A DNA stretch of 64,000 nucleotides. Source: Wolfiporia cocos. Lineage: Eukaryota; Basidiomycota; Agaricomycetes; Polyporales; Phaeolaceae. Below, piece after piece: positions 17,775-29,817 of the stretch. Numbering within the stretch: the first letter of the stretch is position 1; each line of letters starts with the position of its first letter. Where the stretch lies: assembly GCA_029448655.1 (NCBI GenBank), contig JACCLO010000007.1, positions 1,116,001 through 1,180,000 of the forward strand, in the 5' to 3' direction. The notes beneath the pieces are model-generated. The model ran no database searches, was not told the DNA's origin, and saw only the letters and a list, made by a program, of their open reading frames with translations. Made by a program: the position numbers and the translations under genes.

Positions 17775-20700
17775 CTAGAACTCTGAGAATCCGTCGCCTT
17801 CATAAGAGTCGTAGGAGCTGGCATTGCGTCTGCTGCGCTTAGCGTCGTAATCGCGTCGGCTCTCTTCATTTGAGAGAACAGAGTATGCTTCTGAGACAAG
17901 CTTGAATTTCTCCGCAATCCCGCCCTTTATTCGCGTGAATATCAAGTTACGATGCATTAGGGCAGAGTGGCAGACCTTATCAGGATGGTACTTCAACGAA
18001 TAGATCCTATATGCCTTGCGAATTTCAGCAGTTGTACAGGTGACCGAAAGACCTAGAGGGAGAATGGTTCAGTCATTTCGACAGTGAGTAATGAGTGACA
18101 TGGCCATTGACACCCTCAGCAATCTGAGCTAGATGCGTGGCAACGAGCTTACCCAAAATCTGGTAATAGTCCTTCTCCTTCTTGCGTTCTTCTTCAACCT
18201 TCTTCTCTAGCTCACTACGTTCAGCCTGGAGATCTAACCTTTCAAGCTCATCCAGATTTGGTCCACCATGTTCGAGGGCGCTTGTGAAATCCTCGACTGC
18301 TGTCTCGTACAGTTCGAGTCCAGCGTGCAGGCGACCACGTGTTGCATATGCTTTTACAGATGCAGGCTCAAGCTTTAGCGCTGCATCGATATCTTTGATA
18401 CCCTCTAGGTATTGTTCCAGCTGGATTCTCTGGTCAGGACCGACATCCTCACAATCAGACGTTCTCTTAAAGCATGTACGCGCACCCGTAGTCTAATTGC
18501 TGCTCGCAATCGCAGCAGAAGAGCACGAACAAGACCACCATTGCCTTCGTCTTCCTTTTCACCAACAAGCTATATAGGTTATAGGCATGATGAAAATGAG
18601 GTTTCAGCATCCTTAGCCTCGAATGCGTACCTCAAGAGCACTGTTCCAGCAGTCGAGGGCGTGTGACGATTGTCCTTGCCGACGATAAGCGTCACCTTCC
18701 TCATTGAATCGCAAGACACCCTTGATTCTCATCCGAAGGGCCTGCGCCTGATTATTGTCAGGATCAAGCTTCAATGCCGCAGATATCTGAGTCAATGCTG
18801 CAGATAGCTTTGCCGTCAGGAAGAGAATTTGAGCTCGAATGACCATGACTTGAATATTTTTCGGGTTCCTGATCATTAGATGGCTAGCGGCAGACACATT
18901 ATATTTATTGGTTAGTAAACCAGCCTGATATCCAACATCGAGACGTACTCAATGGCTTCCATAGCCTTGTCCCAAACGCTCTCAGCGATCCGTAATGCGA
19001 TGCCCCAACAACGCAACTCGATTGGGATCTCGCCATCCTCTTCTACATAGATGTTCAGACAAGACTCGTATGCTGTTCTCGCCATGCGCCACTGTTTACG
19101 CAAGCACGCGCCCTTATAAGCATCGATGTGATTTCCCAGCTCTTTGATGCGTTTCATGAGAATATGACCGTCGTCATTGTGAGGATCCTTCACCAACGCA
19201 TCACGGACGGCAAGAAGCGCGGAAGAATGAGAGCCTAGACGCAGTCTGCAGCGAGCCATCCATATTAGAACCTCGGAGGAGATGGAAGAGTCGTCTCTGG
19301 TTGCTGCAGATTGAAAGTCTCCCAAAGCATCAGCGTAATTCTTCAGGTTTGCATGAGCGATCCCGCGACCTGTATACAAGGTTGCTAACTCTGGTTCAAT
19401 GGCTGGTGCGTTTAATCACTACACATCAGCATTATCGATGCCAGCGCTACGCGGAACGTACAGATTGCCTGTGTGAGCAGGGATATTGCATATGTATACT
19501 CTTGCGATGCGCATGCCGCCTTGCTCCGGGTCAACAGATTAGTCACAGCGGGGTTAGGCTTAGCTCGCTTCTTTTTGCTACCTGGCTGGCTGCTTGATCG
19601 CAACGGATCATGAGCAATGTAGAGCTGTTTGTACTAGGGCTTGATGCATACCTGTTGTTAGCATTGGACGACGCCCCAGCATCCCGATTGTCAGAGCTAC
19701 CTCTCGGTGCATTCTGACGAGCATCAGAATGATGATCACGGTCGGTTTGTGTCTGTTGTTCGGTGCGGCGTCCAGGCTCTGCGTGCGCACCATATCCAGG
19801 CGTATCGGGATGAGGCTGAGGACGACTCTGAGACTCGGTCTTGCTCTCAGCACCATTCTGAGAACCAGCCCGGCCCTGAGAGTTGTCCTGAGACTCGGTA
19901 TGGTGTTGCGGCTGCGTTGAGTGGAGACCTTCATTGTTGGACCCATTCTGTACTGTTTCCGCAGGAGCATTCCTTCGCCGACAGCGACTATTTGAAGCAC
20001 GTAAGTGTTGTATCATCAACTCATGATTACAGCCTCACCGTTTTCCGTGTCTTTGTCCGCACCGAGGGCACACATCTCCCGAGCATTGTCAATTCATATA
20101 AAAGGCAATACCAAGACTTCTTACTGGGATTAGAAGAGGTTAAAGGTGTTTCCACATGTGCCTGCGAGGTCTACAGCGCTGTCAGAGTTCCGGATTGCGG
20201 CCGCGACGCTCGGATCTCCTCACCGACTGGGGCTGGCTATGGCATCCGGCTGTATAGTGCCCATTTTGTCCGCACGCAATACAAGTGGGCGTCCATGGCT
20301 CATATAAGTTAGGACAGTCTTTGACAATGTGTCCACTGTTGAAACATGCGACACATATCCATTTCTCAATACAGCCAAGTGTAAGCAATTAGTAATGTCT
20401 AAGATTGTGGACGCTCACTTCTTCGTTGACACATTCTCTTGCATAGTGCCCCACATCCCCGCACAGCTGACATGTCAGAAGCTGGTTTTCGCCCGCACCA
20501 ATAGCATCACATTCTGTAATGTTGTGCCCAGTCTTGCCACAAGATCCGCAGATGCTACGCAGATGTCCTCTCCCACGGTTGGACGGATTCAACTAAGTAA
20601 CCAATAAATCAATTTATAGAGACTGAAGTTGATTGGTAGCGCTAACCGTCGTCCGTTGCCTATTGCGATTGCGAGGGCAAGGACAAGCCGCTGCTAAATG

Positions 20701-20865
20701 TCCCGGTTCCTGGCAGTTGAAGCAGATGCGACTAGAGAGTCTGCAATCTCTTGTACTATGCTCAACTGAAAGCAAGAGTTCCTTCATCATTCTGTAGTGA
20801 CGAAATTTGACATCCTCACCGCTTCCGCATTTATAACAGAAAGTTGCCGCGGATCCTGACGCCAT
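17775..20865 (-). CDS. CCHC zinc-knuckle / TPR / J-domain fusion protein, copy 1
   Basis: A multi-exon gene with short introns. The N-terminal exons carry six CCHC knuckles of CX2CX4HX4C form: CYKCGS...H...C split by an intron, CFNCQEPGHLAAAC, CGSCGKTGHNITEC, CQLCGDVGHYAREC, CVACFNSGHIVKDC, CIACGQNGHYTAGC. This resembles CNBP/Gis2-type RNA or ssDNA binders. A polar Q/S/N-rich linker (about 19640-19980) and a basic QPGSKKKRAKPN segment lead into TPR repeats with the order of DNAJC7/TPR2 (AISLLTQAI, GIAHANLKNYADALGDF, ALKLDPDNNQAQALRMR). A C-terminal J domain follows (KDYYQILG, then KYHPDK across an intron, GGIAEKFKLVSEAYSVLSN). The HPD motif is intact, so Hsp70 co-chaperone activity is expected. 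The tandem paralog has the same order, supporting one gene. Exon joins near 20000-20200 are uncertain. Confidence 0.8.
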
Positions 20866-22379
20866 TGCTACAAGGACAATGAGGACAGCTTGTCTAGCTG
20901 CCAGCAGCAGTGAGCCTCCAGAGGATATTGATACTGCCGGTTCGTGTGAAGTGCGACAAAGTAGCGCTCCTGTTACAGTGAGCGTTTATGATGGACGCGG
21001 AGCCGGAAATTTTGATCCTCCATCACACTTGGGGCAATCCTATCGCTAGGACGAAGATCGTTAACAATATGAGTGACTGGGGTCTGCGGCAGTGTCGTGG
21101 GCAGGATAACCCTTTCGCTGGGACAAGTATTACTGCATCACGAGTCACGATTAGAGTGGATCTACCGACTTTGAGACACCATCAATCAATGAGACAAATG
21201 GTCTTGTTATTTATATTCTGCTCTTCACTTCCACATTTCCGCCTCGGACTTCTTGCACATAAAATTGTATGAACTATAAGAAGCCACTTCTAGAGTTTGA
21301 AGCGGATATTGTTTCTCTGACAGACCAAACATTGTCGACTGTCCCTCAGAAATGAAATTTATTTCGAGAGATCGGTCCCGCAAAGCCAATGCGATATACT
21401 AATGGTGGGGGTCACCGAAATGGTATGTTGGATAGCTTTCATATGATAATGTCATTGTAGTGAGATCCACTACATTCACCGAGAGTTTCGAAAAAAAGAG
21501 GACCGGAGGTGTTGCAGAGGCTAGTCTGATCAGGCGCCGGACGTCACACCTTCCATATAAATGATGCCGGCTTTGCAAGTTGTCATTGAAGCCTCTTCCA
21601 CATGCAAGTGCTGAAATAAATCATTCGACATTGTAGAAAGTTGATGTGGAGGATGCGGATGAGAGTTAAAAAGAAGATGGTGAGAACAAAAACAATGACG
21701 AGGACGAGGGGATGTAGTAACACTGATTGATGAGATATACCTAATTTGGCCTGATCAGGCGTGATGTGACGCTGTCTCATTGAGTGATATTTCGTCGGAT
21801 AAGACCATTGTTTGAATTCCACTGGCTGGAGAGGAGCTTCGATATTGGAACTCTCAAGGCCAGATTATAGAGGAAGTTGGGCTTGATGCCCTAGTATTGT
21901 GGCGCGACCGCGTGCCACCCCAGTTACGTAATCTCTTTACTTTCCTTACCTGTGTTATCCGCTACCTTTACGCGTTGTGCTGAGTACTTAGGTCCCCTTG
22001 ATTCATACTCGCCGTTTCGTTCTTCGTCAGCCTTAAGGTAGCTTACGGTTACAGGCTCTCGTCACCCTAGAAGTTTTATTCTACTCTACAGTATATAAGG
22101 AGGCCCGAGATCCTGTACTAGACAAGCGTTACTGGAATAACAGCCTTATAACCTGTGACTTCCGCGTGACGAACTTCCTACTTTGTGCCGTCACCAGTCA
22201 CTCTTGTGCCTGCGAACGTCACAGGTGTTGGCATACAATGAACATTACATGAAGTCCGAGGCAGCACAATATTTGGTTGTCTCATTGACTGTACATCTTA
22301 TCGCGAGAGAAAGTGAACTTTTGTTAGATGCACGCGCAACTCGCATCGATGGCAAGCAATATACCGGTACTTTCATACA
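20866..22379. other. Intergenic region between the two paralogs
   Basis: About 1.5 kb without a convincing gene. Short frames at 20988-21272 (+) and 21583-21822 (-, with a hydrophobic segment) have no recognisable similarity. An LTR-like block lies at 21898-22223. Confidence 0.6.
21898..22223 (+). repeat. Possible solo LTR
   Basis: Begins TGTGGCGCGACC and ends CGTCACA. It has a TATA-like AGTATATAAGG near 22089, followed by a GC-rich start-site-like region, as in short LTRs. No matching target duplication was found, so the boundaries and identity are tentative. Confidence 0.35.
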
Positions 22380-24870
22380 TTATGCGTTCGAGCTTGGGTT
22401 ACGGTTTTGTGAGTTCCGTTTCTTATTGCTGCGTCTGCTGCCCTTGAGCTTGATGTCGTTGTCGTAGTCACGTCGGCTTGTTATATTTGAGAGTATAGAA
22501 TAGGCTTCTGAAACAAGGTTGAATTTTTCTGCAATTCCACCCTGCATTGGGTGAGCATTGGAGGTAAACTGTGAACGTGGGATGACAGTACAAACCTTAT
22601 CGGGATGATACTTCAAGGAATAGATCCTATACGCCTGCCGGATTTCAGCCGTAGTACATTTGTGCGATAAACCTGATGAGATCAGTCACATGCGTGGTAG
22701 GTTTTAGAGCTACCTGAGCAACAGTTAGCTGCGTAACATTGAGCTCACCTAAGATCTGATAATAATCCTTCTCCTTTACACGTTCATCCTGAGCCTTTTT
22801 TTCAAGATCATCACGTTCAGCCTCGAAGTCCAACATCTCCTGCTCATCTAGGCTTTCTCCGCCGAACTCGAGTGCGCGTGCGAAATCTTCGACTGCCGTT
22901 TCATATAGCTCAAGACCAGCGTTTAATCGACCACGGATTGCATATGCCCTGGCAGACGCAGGCTCGAGCCTTAATGCTGTATTGATGTCTTTAACACCTT
23001 CAAGGTACTGTCCTAGCTGTATAGCAATTGAACCAACATCAAGGCCATCAAACAGTCTGTAGCACAGTCTGTAGAGCGCTTGTGCGCACCTGCAATCTAG
23101 TTGTCGCTCGAAGTCGCAAAAAAAGTGCACGAATAAGACCTCCATTGCTTTCTTCCTCTTTCTCTCCGATCAGCTAGGGTACAAGTACTATGAGTACAAC
23201 TTCTATAGGCATCTCAAGATGTAGTGACTCACCTCAAGTGCACTGTTCCAGCAATCGAGGGCAGATGATGAACGTCGTTGACGATGATGATCATCTCCTT
23301 CCTCTTTGAAGCGGATAATGCCCTTAATCCTCACACGGAGTGCCTGCGCCTGTTTGTCATCAGGATCAAGCTTCGCTGCTGCAGATATTTGTGTGAACGC
23401 TTGATAGAGTCTTGCTGTCAAGAACAAGGCTTGAGATCGGATAACCATAAGTTGAATGTTCTTCGGATTCCTGGTCATCAAATGACTGACAGAGGCACTA
23501 TCTGTTAGCGAAACAGTCTAATGGTCTGTATCGAGACATACTCAATGGCCTCCATCGCTTTGTCCCAGTCTCCCTCAGCAACCCGTAATGTTATACCCCA
23601 ACAACGCAATTCAATCGGAAAGTCGCCATCTTCTTCCACATATATACTCAGGCAGGACTCATATGCAGTTCTAGCTGTGCGCCACTGATTGCGCGAGCAT
23701 GCTGTCTTATAGACATCCTGGTGATTTCCTAGCTCTCGAATACGTTTCATGAGAGTATGGCCATCTTCATTGTGAGGATCCATTGCTAGTGCATCGCGGA
23801 CAGCAAGAAGTGCAGTGGAGTGCGAGCCCAAATGCAGTCGGCAACGAGATATCCATATCAGGATTTCAGAGGTAATCGTGGACTCATCTTTTATCATCGC
23901 AGATTGAAAATCCCCTAAAGCATTAGTATAATTCTTCAAATTTGCATGAGCAATCCCGCGGCTTGCGTATGATTCTGCTACCGCTGGTTCGATTGCTGAT
24001 AGAATCGATGAGGGATGTATCAGCCTCACGTATTGTGACGCAGCGTATAACGCACAAATTGCTTCCGTAAGCAGGGAGATTGCATCTGTATAATTTTCGG
24101 ATGCGCACATTGCCTTGGCCCTGCTTAAGAGATCCATAACGAGTGCGTTGGGCTTTGGCTGCCCCCTTTTGTTCTTGGGTTGGCTGCTTGCGATTAACCA
24201 TCATGTCATATGCAGCTGCCACACTGATACCTGCCTGGTTTCCGCATCAATTGATCCTGCCTCCTGACTGCTATAAGAATCGCGAGGCGCATTTTGGTGA
24301 GGGCCAGGATGGAACCCATCGTCAGTCTGCTGAGACCCGGTATAGTGCTGCGACGGGGCAGAGTCAAGATCTTCATCCTGAGATGTCTATCATGCACTAC
24401 CACTGTTCCATAGTGACGATATAGCTTACCGAGCACAACCGGTTAGGACACACTGCTGCAATGTGGCCGGTCTGTGCGCAATTCACACATTTCCACCTCT
24501 GGAAACATGAAATGTAGATGATGATGAGGTACAATGATCAGTACACTCACCGACGAGTTGGTGCATTCACCGGCGGTATGCCCTTGCACCCCACACAATT
24601 GGCAGATTAATAATGAACCTAGATCTGCGTTAGGACGACTCCAGGGACCTGATCCTCGATGGCCTATTCTGCCAAAGCTCGAAAACTGAGGACAAGCAGT
24701 TGTTGCATGACCAGTTCCTCGACAGTTGAAGCAGAGTCGGCGTGTGGGATTATTCTCCTGAGTGGATGGGTCACCTGGTTGGAATTAGCACTGATGAACG
24801 ACACAGCGTGGCAGAACAACTCACTTCGCCCACAGTTAGAACAAGAGGCGGTTGCGGGTCTTCGTGGCAT
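22380..24870 (-). CDS. CCHC zinc-knuckle / TPR / J-domain fusion protein, copy 2
   Basis: Tandem paralog of 17775-20865, same strand and same domain order. The start MPRRPATASCSNCG at 24870 aligns with the copy 1 N-terminus; an upstream in-frame Met at 24918 is less likely. The first knuckle has lost its His and last Cys, and three intact knuckles remain (CFNCRGTGHATTAC, CQLCGVQGHTAGEC, CVNCAQTGHIAAVC). Phase-compatible introns of about 52 nt join these to the linker (QHYTGSQQTDDG...HQNAPRDS). A basic QPKNKRGQPKPN segment, TPRs (AISLLTEAICALY, GIAHANLKNYTNALGDF) and a J domain follow (KDYYQILG, KYHPDK, GGIAEKFNLVSEAYSILSN). The linker-to-TPR junction needs a GC-AG or unusual donor. The C-terminal tail is basic and differs from copy 1. 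Confidence 0.78.
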
Positions 24871-25593
24871 ATCAAGGAGTAATGCCACCAACTCCTGAAA
24901 GATCTCGTATGAAAGCATTTATTTTGGAATAGCAATCCCTTGTGAACATCAAAGTACGGCGATAATTCTCAGGTTAGGACGCCACGGCCATTGCTGCGAA
25001 GGCGCCAAGAACTTTAACTTTATCATTGAGCGCCCGAGGGAGAGAGAGAAACATTTATTGCGCGCGGGTTGTAAAAGTAATTACATGCGCGCGGGTCATA
25101 GACCAAGTACAGTAAGGTGAGGGTGTGGTACGTTTGTATAGTATCTTTTGAGCGCCCGAGGACGAGTCAACTAGAGACTGCTGTAAAACTTCGAGCCTAT
25201 GGCAAATCCGTAATAACCATAGTATGTGCACCATCCTTTCGACCCGTGTGCAAGAGCGGTGTGTTCAGTAACGGCGCCGCAAGTGTTTGTAACTTACAAT
25301 TGAATTTCAATATGATGTATCTTGATAAATCCTCCGAACCGATATGAAGGCTTGCTTGAAGCTAGATAGCTTTTGTCGACGATAGATGTCCTCTTGTTGG
25401 TGAAGTCGGATGACCTGATGTGGGAACCTTCCTGGTAAGTAATAGCTAATAATACATTATAATAATGTACTACAGTTTCACAAAGGATCTGGCCTAAATA
25501 TTCAACGTGCAAGATCGCGTGAATGGATGAATAATAGTCTTGCCACATAGCATGATCGCTCATCAATCAGAGGCGACGCAACGACTGGGCCTT
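24871..25593. other. Intergenic region
   Basis: No gene seen. Two short direct repeats occur: GAGCGCCCGAGG near 25028 and 25150, and GCGCGCGGGT near 25058 and 25087. It separates copy 2 (upstream side) from the 3' end of the LKR/SDH gene. Confidence 0.5.
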
Positions 25594-28500
25594 TCAGCTC
25601 AGCCAATGCGGCGCCGGGACCTGTCCAAAGTGACGATGCAACACAGCTTCCACCCGCCCCGGCCCATCGCGCGAGATTTCCGACATCCCCAGCCCCGCCT
25701 CCTGCAGCCTCGCCAGAATGGGTTTGTAGACAGACTTATGCGTAGGCCCGTGCACGCCTCGCAGCTTCACGCCGCCATCCAGGACATGCAACGCCGCAAA
25801 CGCGACCGGCAGGCCGACACACCGGGACATCGCCGACGCGTGTGGCGTTCCGTACGCCACAAGCGTGGACGTGTGTGTGCTCTCGCGGATGGAATCGGGC
25901 GGCTGCCCCGGGCGCAGTCTGTGCTGGGAGACGATCTCGTGGTGGAGGACAACGAGGTCGCGCTCGGAAGGCTGGTAGCGCAGCTTGTACGCTAACAGCG
26001 TGGCGAACAGGTCAATGGGAGACGCTCGAGTCTTGGGCAGAGGAGGGAGTGAGGATTGTCCTCGAGCCTCTCGCTGCTCTGATATGCTCTCAATGGCGGA
26101 GTGGGGTAGTACAGAGAGCCAGCGGAGAGCAGCTACGAGTTCTCGACTCTCCTCCGCGTCACCGAGCACGTCGCGAATGGCGGAATTAATCGAGGCCTCG
26201 TCGTCCATGACGAGAGTACCAAGCCGCTCTTCAAGGGACTTGCGAGCCAAAGATGCCCAGTCATCAAGAGCAATTGTGGTTGCGCCGTCGAGCAAACCCA
26301 TCTTGCTGAACCCGTTCATCAGCCGAGAAAATCCAGGATACCTATGGCGGCGGAAAGATTATCTGGTAATCCAAAGCCACAATCCAATACTATCCGACGT
26401 ACCGTAGAGTTCCACGGAAAATAGTCCGCAACTGTTCTGCTGAACCTAATCCATAATGCTCTGCGTAGGGAAGGCTGTTTCTGTTGGCGATTCCCTCAAA
26501 ACGCAGCACCTTCGAAAGGGGCACGTCTGGGATATGTGCTTGCAATAGATTCTCCCCATCGATATTGTACGTCTATCGGAGGCGCTCCAGGCATATCAGT
26601 GACTGACCCGACGGTCCAGTGCTACAAACGTACTCGATCCCATAATCTGAATGTAGCGCTGTTGAGGGCGGCAGTGAGCACGCCCTTCGGGCTCCAGCTA
26701 AACTTGTATCCTAGCGGGACATTCTCTGCGCATTCAGGGGCAGGGAAACCACCGCAAAAGGACGTGAACGATACAACTTCCTTGTGTGATGCCTTCAGCG
26801 AGTCCAGGATAGATACAGCTGAACAATGGTCAATCCCAGGGTCAAGACCAATTTCATTGAGTAACAAAACGTCTGCATCCTCGGCACTAGAAACGTTTTG
26901 TTTGTGAGCACATGGGCTACATAAATGAAAGAAGTTATATACTCTTTGTGAAGCACTCTCATGTCTTGAGATATGTACGATGCGGTGACGAGATGCTTCT
27001 GGAGGCGAATGCACATCTTGGCGACTAATGGATGGAAGGGCACAGGGAGAAGGCTGTTATGAAGAAAATAACGTGAATCATGCCTCCATAAGATGTACTG
27101 AAAATGCATACCTGATGACGACGTCAGAAGCCTTCACTAACTCCTCTATGTTCGTCGGATCCCCCATATCGATGGAGATCGCCGTCGCGTTCGGATACAA
27201 ATGCGTCAGTCGTTCAGCATCCCTCAGCGAGTTACTAGCTATTCAATGACCTGTGAGCTACAATCCAGATACCCACGGAAACGAAACAGACGCACCAACC
27301 ACCAACTGTACATCCCCCCTCTTGCAGATCTCCTCGATCGCAGGGCCAGCAACCATGCCACTCCCAAGCATAAGCACTCTCTTCTTCTCCTTGAACGCAC
27401 GGGTCTCGTGTCTCTCGCAGACCGAATCTTCCGATAGATTGTACGATTCTGACTCTGCGGCGGGGACGTCCCTCGCACCGTGCCATATACCCAGCGGTTC
27501 CTCGAGCCACGCCAACGGCTCGCTCAACTTCCCACGCTGCGACACCGTTGCCCGGTCAAGTGCTTGCTTCAGCAGCAGCTCGCGGGCGGGAGCATCGCCG
27601 CGATGCGCACTCTGTTTCGCGCCGCCCCCGCCGTACTCCCCAATCAACATCCGGAGGTACGGGAGCAAGACCTGCGAGAAATGCTGGGATGCCTCGAGCG
27701 GTAATGCGGTGGGCAGGATGTCGACTGCCATCATGGTAACCGACGGAAGGTGCGCTGGGAGTGACAGAGGGCGGGTGCTGAAGAACGGCGCGGAAAGGGT
27801 TGACATCTTGGGCAGGAACTCGAGCCCGCCCTGTGACAGGTCAGCTCTCGGAGACTACCCCAAATAGGGGCTCGATCTCACCTCAATGTCACAGCTGATA
27901 TCGCCGACGCACGCGAAGCGTCCGCGACTGATGGCTTGTGCCTTCTCCAACGCAATTGTAAGCTGCTCATTCGTCATGAGGCGCGGATATGAGGGCGCCC
28001 ATCCCGCTCCGTGTAGTAGGAGCGACAGGTAGGGCGCAATCTACATCACTTGGATGAGCCACGAGTGGGTATGTGTGAACAACCTCAGTACCTTTGTATG
28101 GAACTCGGAATGGTACACCTGTGGATTTGCATAGTAATCTGACCGGTCGTACGTGCCACCGTCTTGCCTGACGAAATAGTCTCGAGGCAGCGCGTGCACG
28201 ACATATACCTTCCTCAAATCTGTGGCTACAGAACACGGGTGAGCTAGGTGTAGCAAAACCGTGGTGGCATCATACCAGGATCGCTGACCAGGGCCGGTAA
28301 ATCCTCAACCTTGACTCTGACGATGGGCAATTCTTGCAGTATATCTAACACGCCGTCCGCAACTTTGCCAGAGCTGCATATAATCAGCATCTGGCCCATG
28401 ACTTACGGCATCGCTTGTTGACACCCACCCAGTGACACCAAATACAATCGGTCCTAGGCTCTTCGGCGTGCCATGCAGAGCAATACGCGCACCGACCTCT

Positions 28501-29373
28501 TCCCGAAGCAAGGTGCGAATAGAAGCGAGAGACGGATGCGTATGCGGACGTGGCGTGAACTGCACATATGTGGCTCTTTAGTGCAGTATGAATTACGTCC
28601 GACGGCACCTACTTACGAGGAACGGACTCGCAACGCCGAGTTCCAAATGTGCATGTGCAAGGGCGTTCATCGATTCCAAGGCTCCAGCCACTTTGCGAGA
28701 GTTAGACGTGCTCGCCCAAGCGGAACTCTACTCACCTCCTGCAAACCAGCCGAAGCCGACTGTCCGCTTACCATCTTCCCCTGTCAGCAGCTCGTAGTCA
28801 ATGAGCCGCGGAAGGAGTGAAGGGTGGTCTGTTGGTGTTCCGCCGAGGGCATGGGAGGACGCGACAAACTTGGAAAGCAGTTCCATGTTGTACATCTGAC
28901 CCTTGATCGTATGCGAGAACATGAGGTGTGTCCGCGGCACGCTGTGGTGCCCTGAGGGCGCGGGTATGGGGTCGTTGAGCACTTCATGCAGTGGCGTCTC
29001 CTTGATCCCAAGGATGATGTGTGCGGGCGATAGTGTAGGATGCACCGTCGCGCCAGCCTTCCAGCTGGTCAATGCCTGCGGGTGGGCGCGTCGGAATCCT
29101 GCATACCTTGACAAACTCGCTCGTCTCCCATACTCTCCTGTCGCAATCCTGCACGAGAACCTGCACGCCGTCCCTGTGCACGAGCTCGTCGACGGCCTCG
29201 GGCGTTAAGGGGCACCTCCGCTCCCAGATCCGCTGGGGGTCCTCCCGGCGGATCCCAAGGGTGACTTTGGACGCCGCCGAGGGTGTGGCATGGTAGAGGC
29301 ATGTCAAGAGCGACTTGCGGGCGAGGCGGAGGGGCGAGCGTCGCAGCAACGGCATCGTCTGCGGAATGGACAC
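25594..29373 (-). CDS. Bifunctional lysine-ketoglutarate reductase / saccharopine dehydrogenase
   Basis: A multi-exon gene encoding both halves of the animal/plant-type lysine-catabolic enzyme (alpha-aminoadipic semialdehyde synthase, AASS-like). The N-terminus has a basic presequence ([15 protein letters not shown]) suggesting mitochondria. The LKR half shows [57 protein letters not shown] and a [15 protein letters not shown] block. The SDH half has the dinucleotide-binding [20 protein letters not shown], then [36 protein letters not shown], a [17 protein letters not shown] block, and the C-terminal domain ([12 protein letters not shown]...[20 protein letters not shown]), ending at 25594. 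It converts lysine via saccharopine to aminoadipate semialdehyde. Typical fungal lysine synthesis uses separate LYS1 and LYS9. All major blocks are present in order; no break was seen. Confidence 0.9.
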
Positions 29374-29817
29374 GAAAGTAGTGGTGAATGTGAGGTCAAT
29401 GCGCTGTCACAAAGACAACCGCCGGGTCCTACACAGGCTCTGTTTGAGACCTCGGCAATTACATAGACCTCGGCAATTACATATTAGTGCCTCATGATCC
29501 GAACATCGTGCGCCCCAGTGTGTTCAGTAGCTCTGGTATCTAGATACCCGCATGAGCCGAATGCAGCCAACATTTTATCCTGGTTCGTGTTCACAGTAGG
29601 ACAAGGATGCATTCTTGTTATCTGAACGGAAGCAGATCAACGAGCTGCAAGGGAGTCTGTGTTTCCTCCAAGCTGAGAGGCGCATTGGCGCCAAAACGTG
29701 TCAATCACATGGTTATATAAGCGCCCATAGAGCAAGTCAAATGATGATCCGCCCTAAGTGGCTGCGTCCTCGACCTTTCAACGCTCGTGTTCGGACTTTT
29801 GTAGTCAAGGACTTTGA
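29374..29817. promoter_or_regulatory. Divergent intergenic region
   Basis: About 440 bp shared by the LKR/SDH gene (minus) and MID1 (plus). An 18-bp unit, AGACCTCGGCAATTACAT, is tandemly duplicated at about 29448-29483. No TATA box stands out. Confidence 0.5.
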
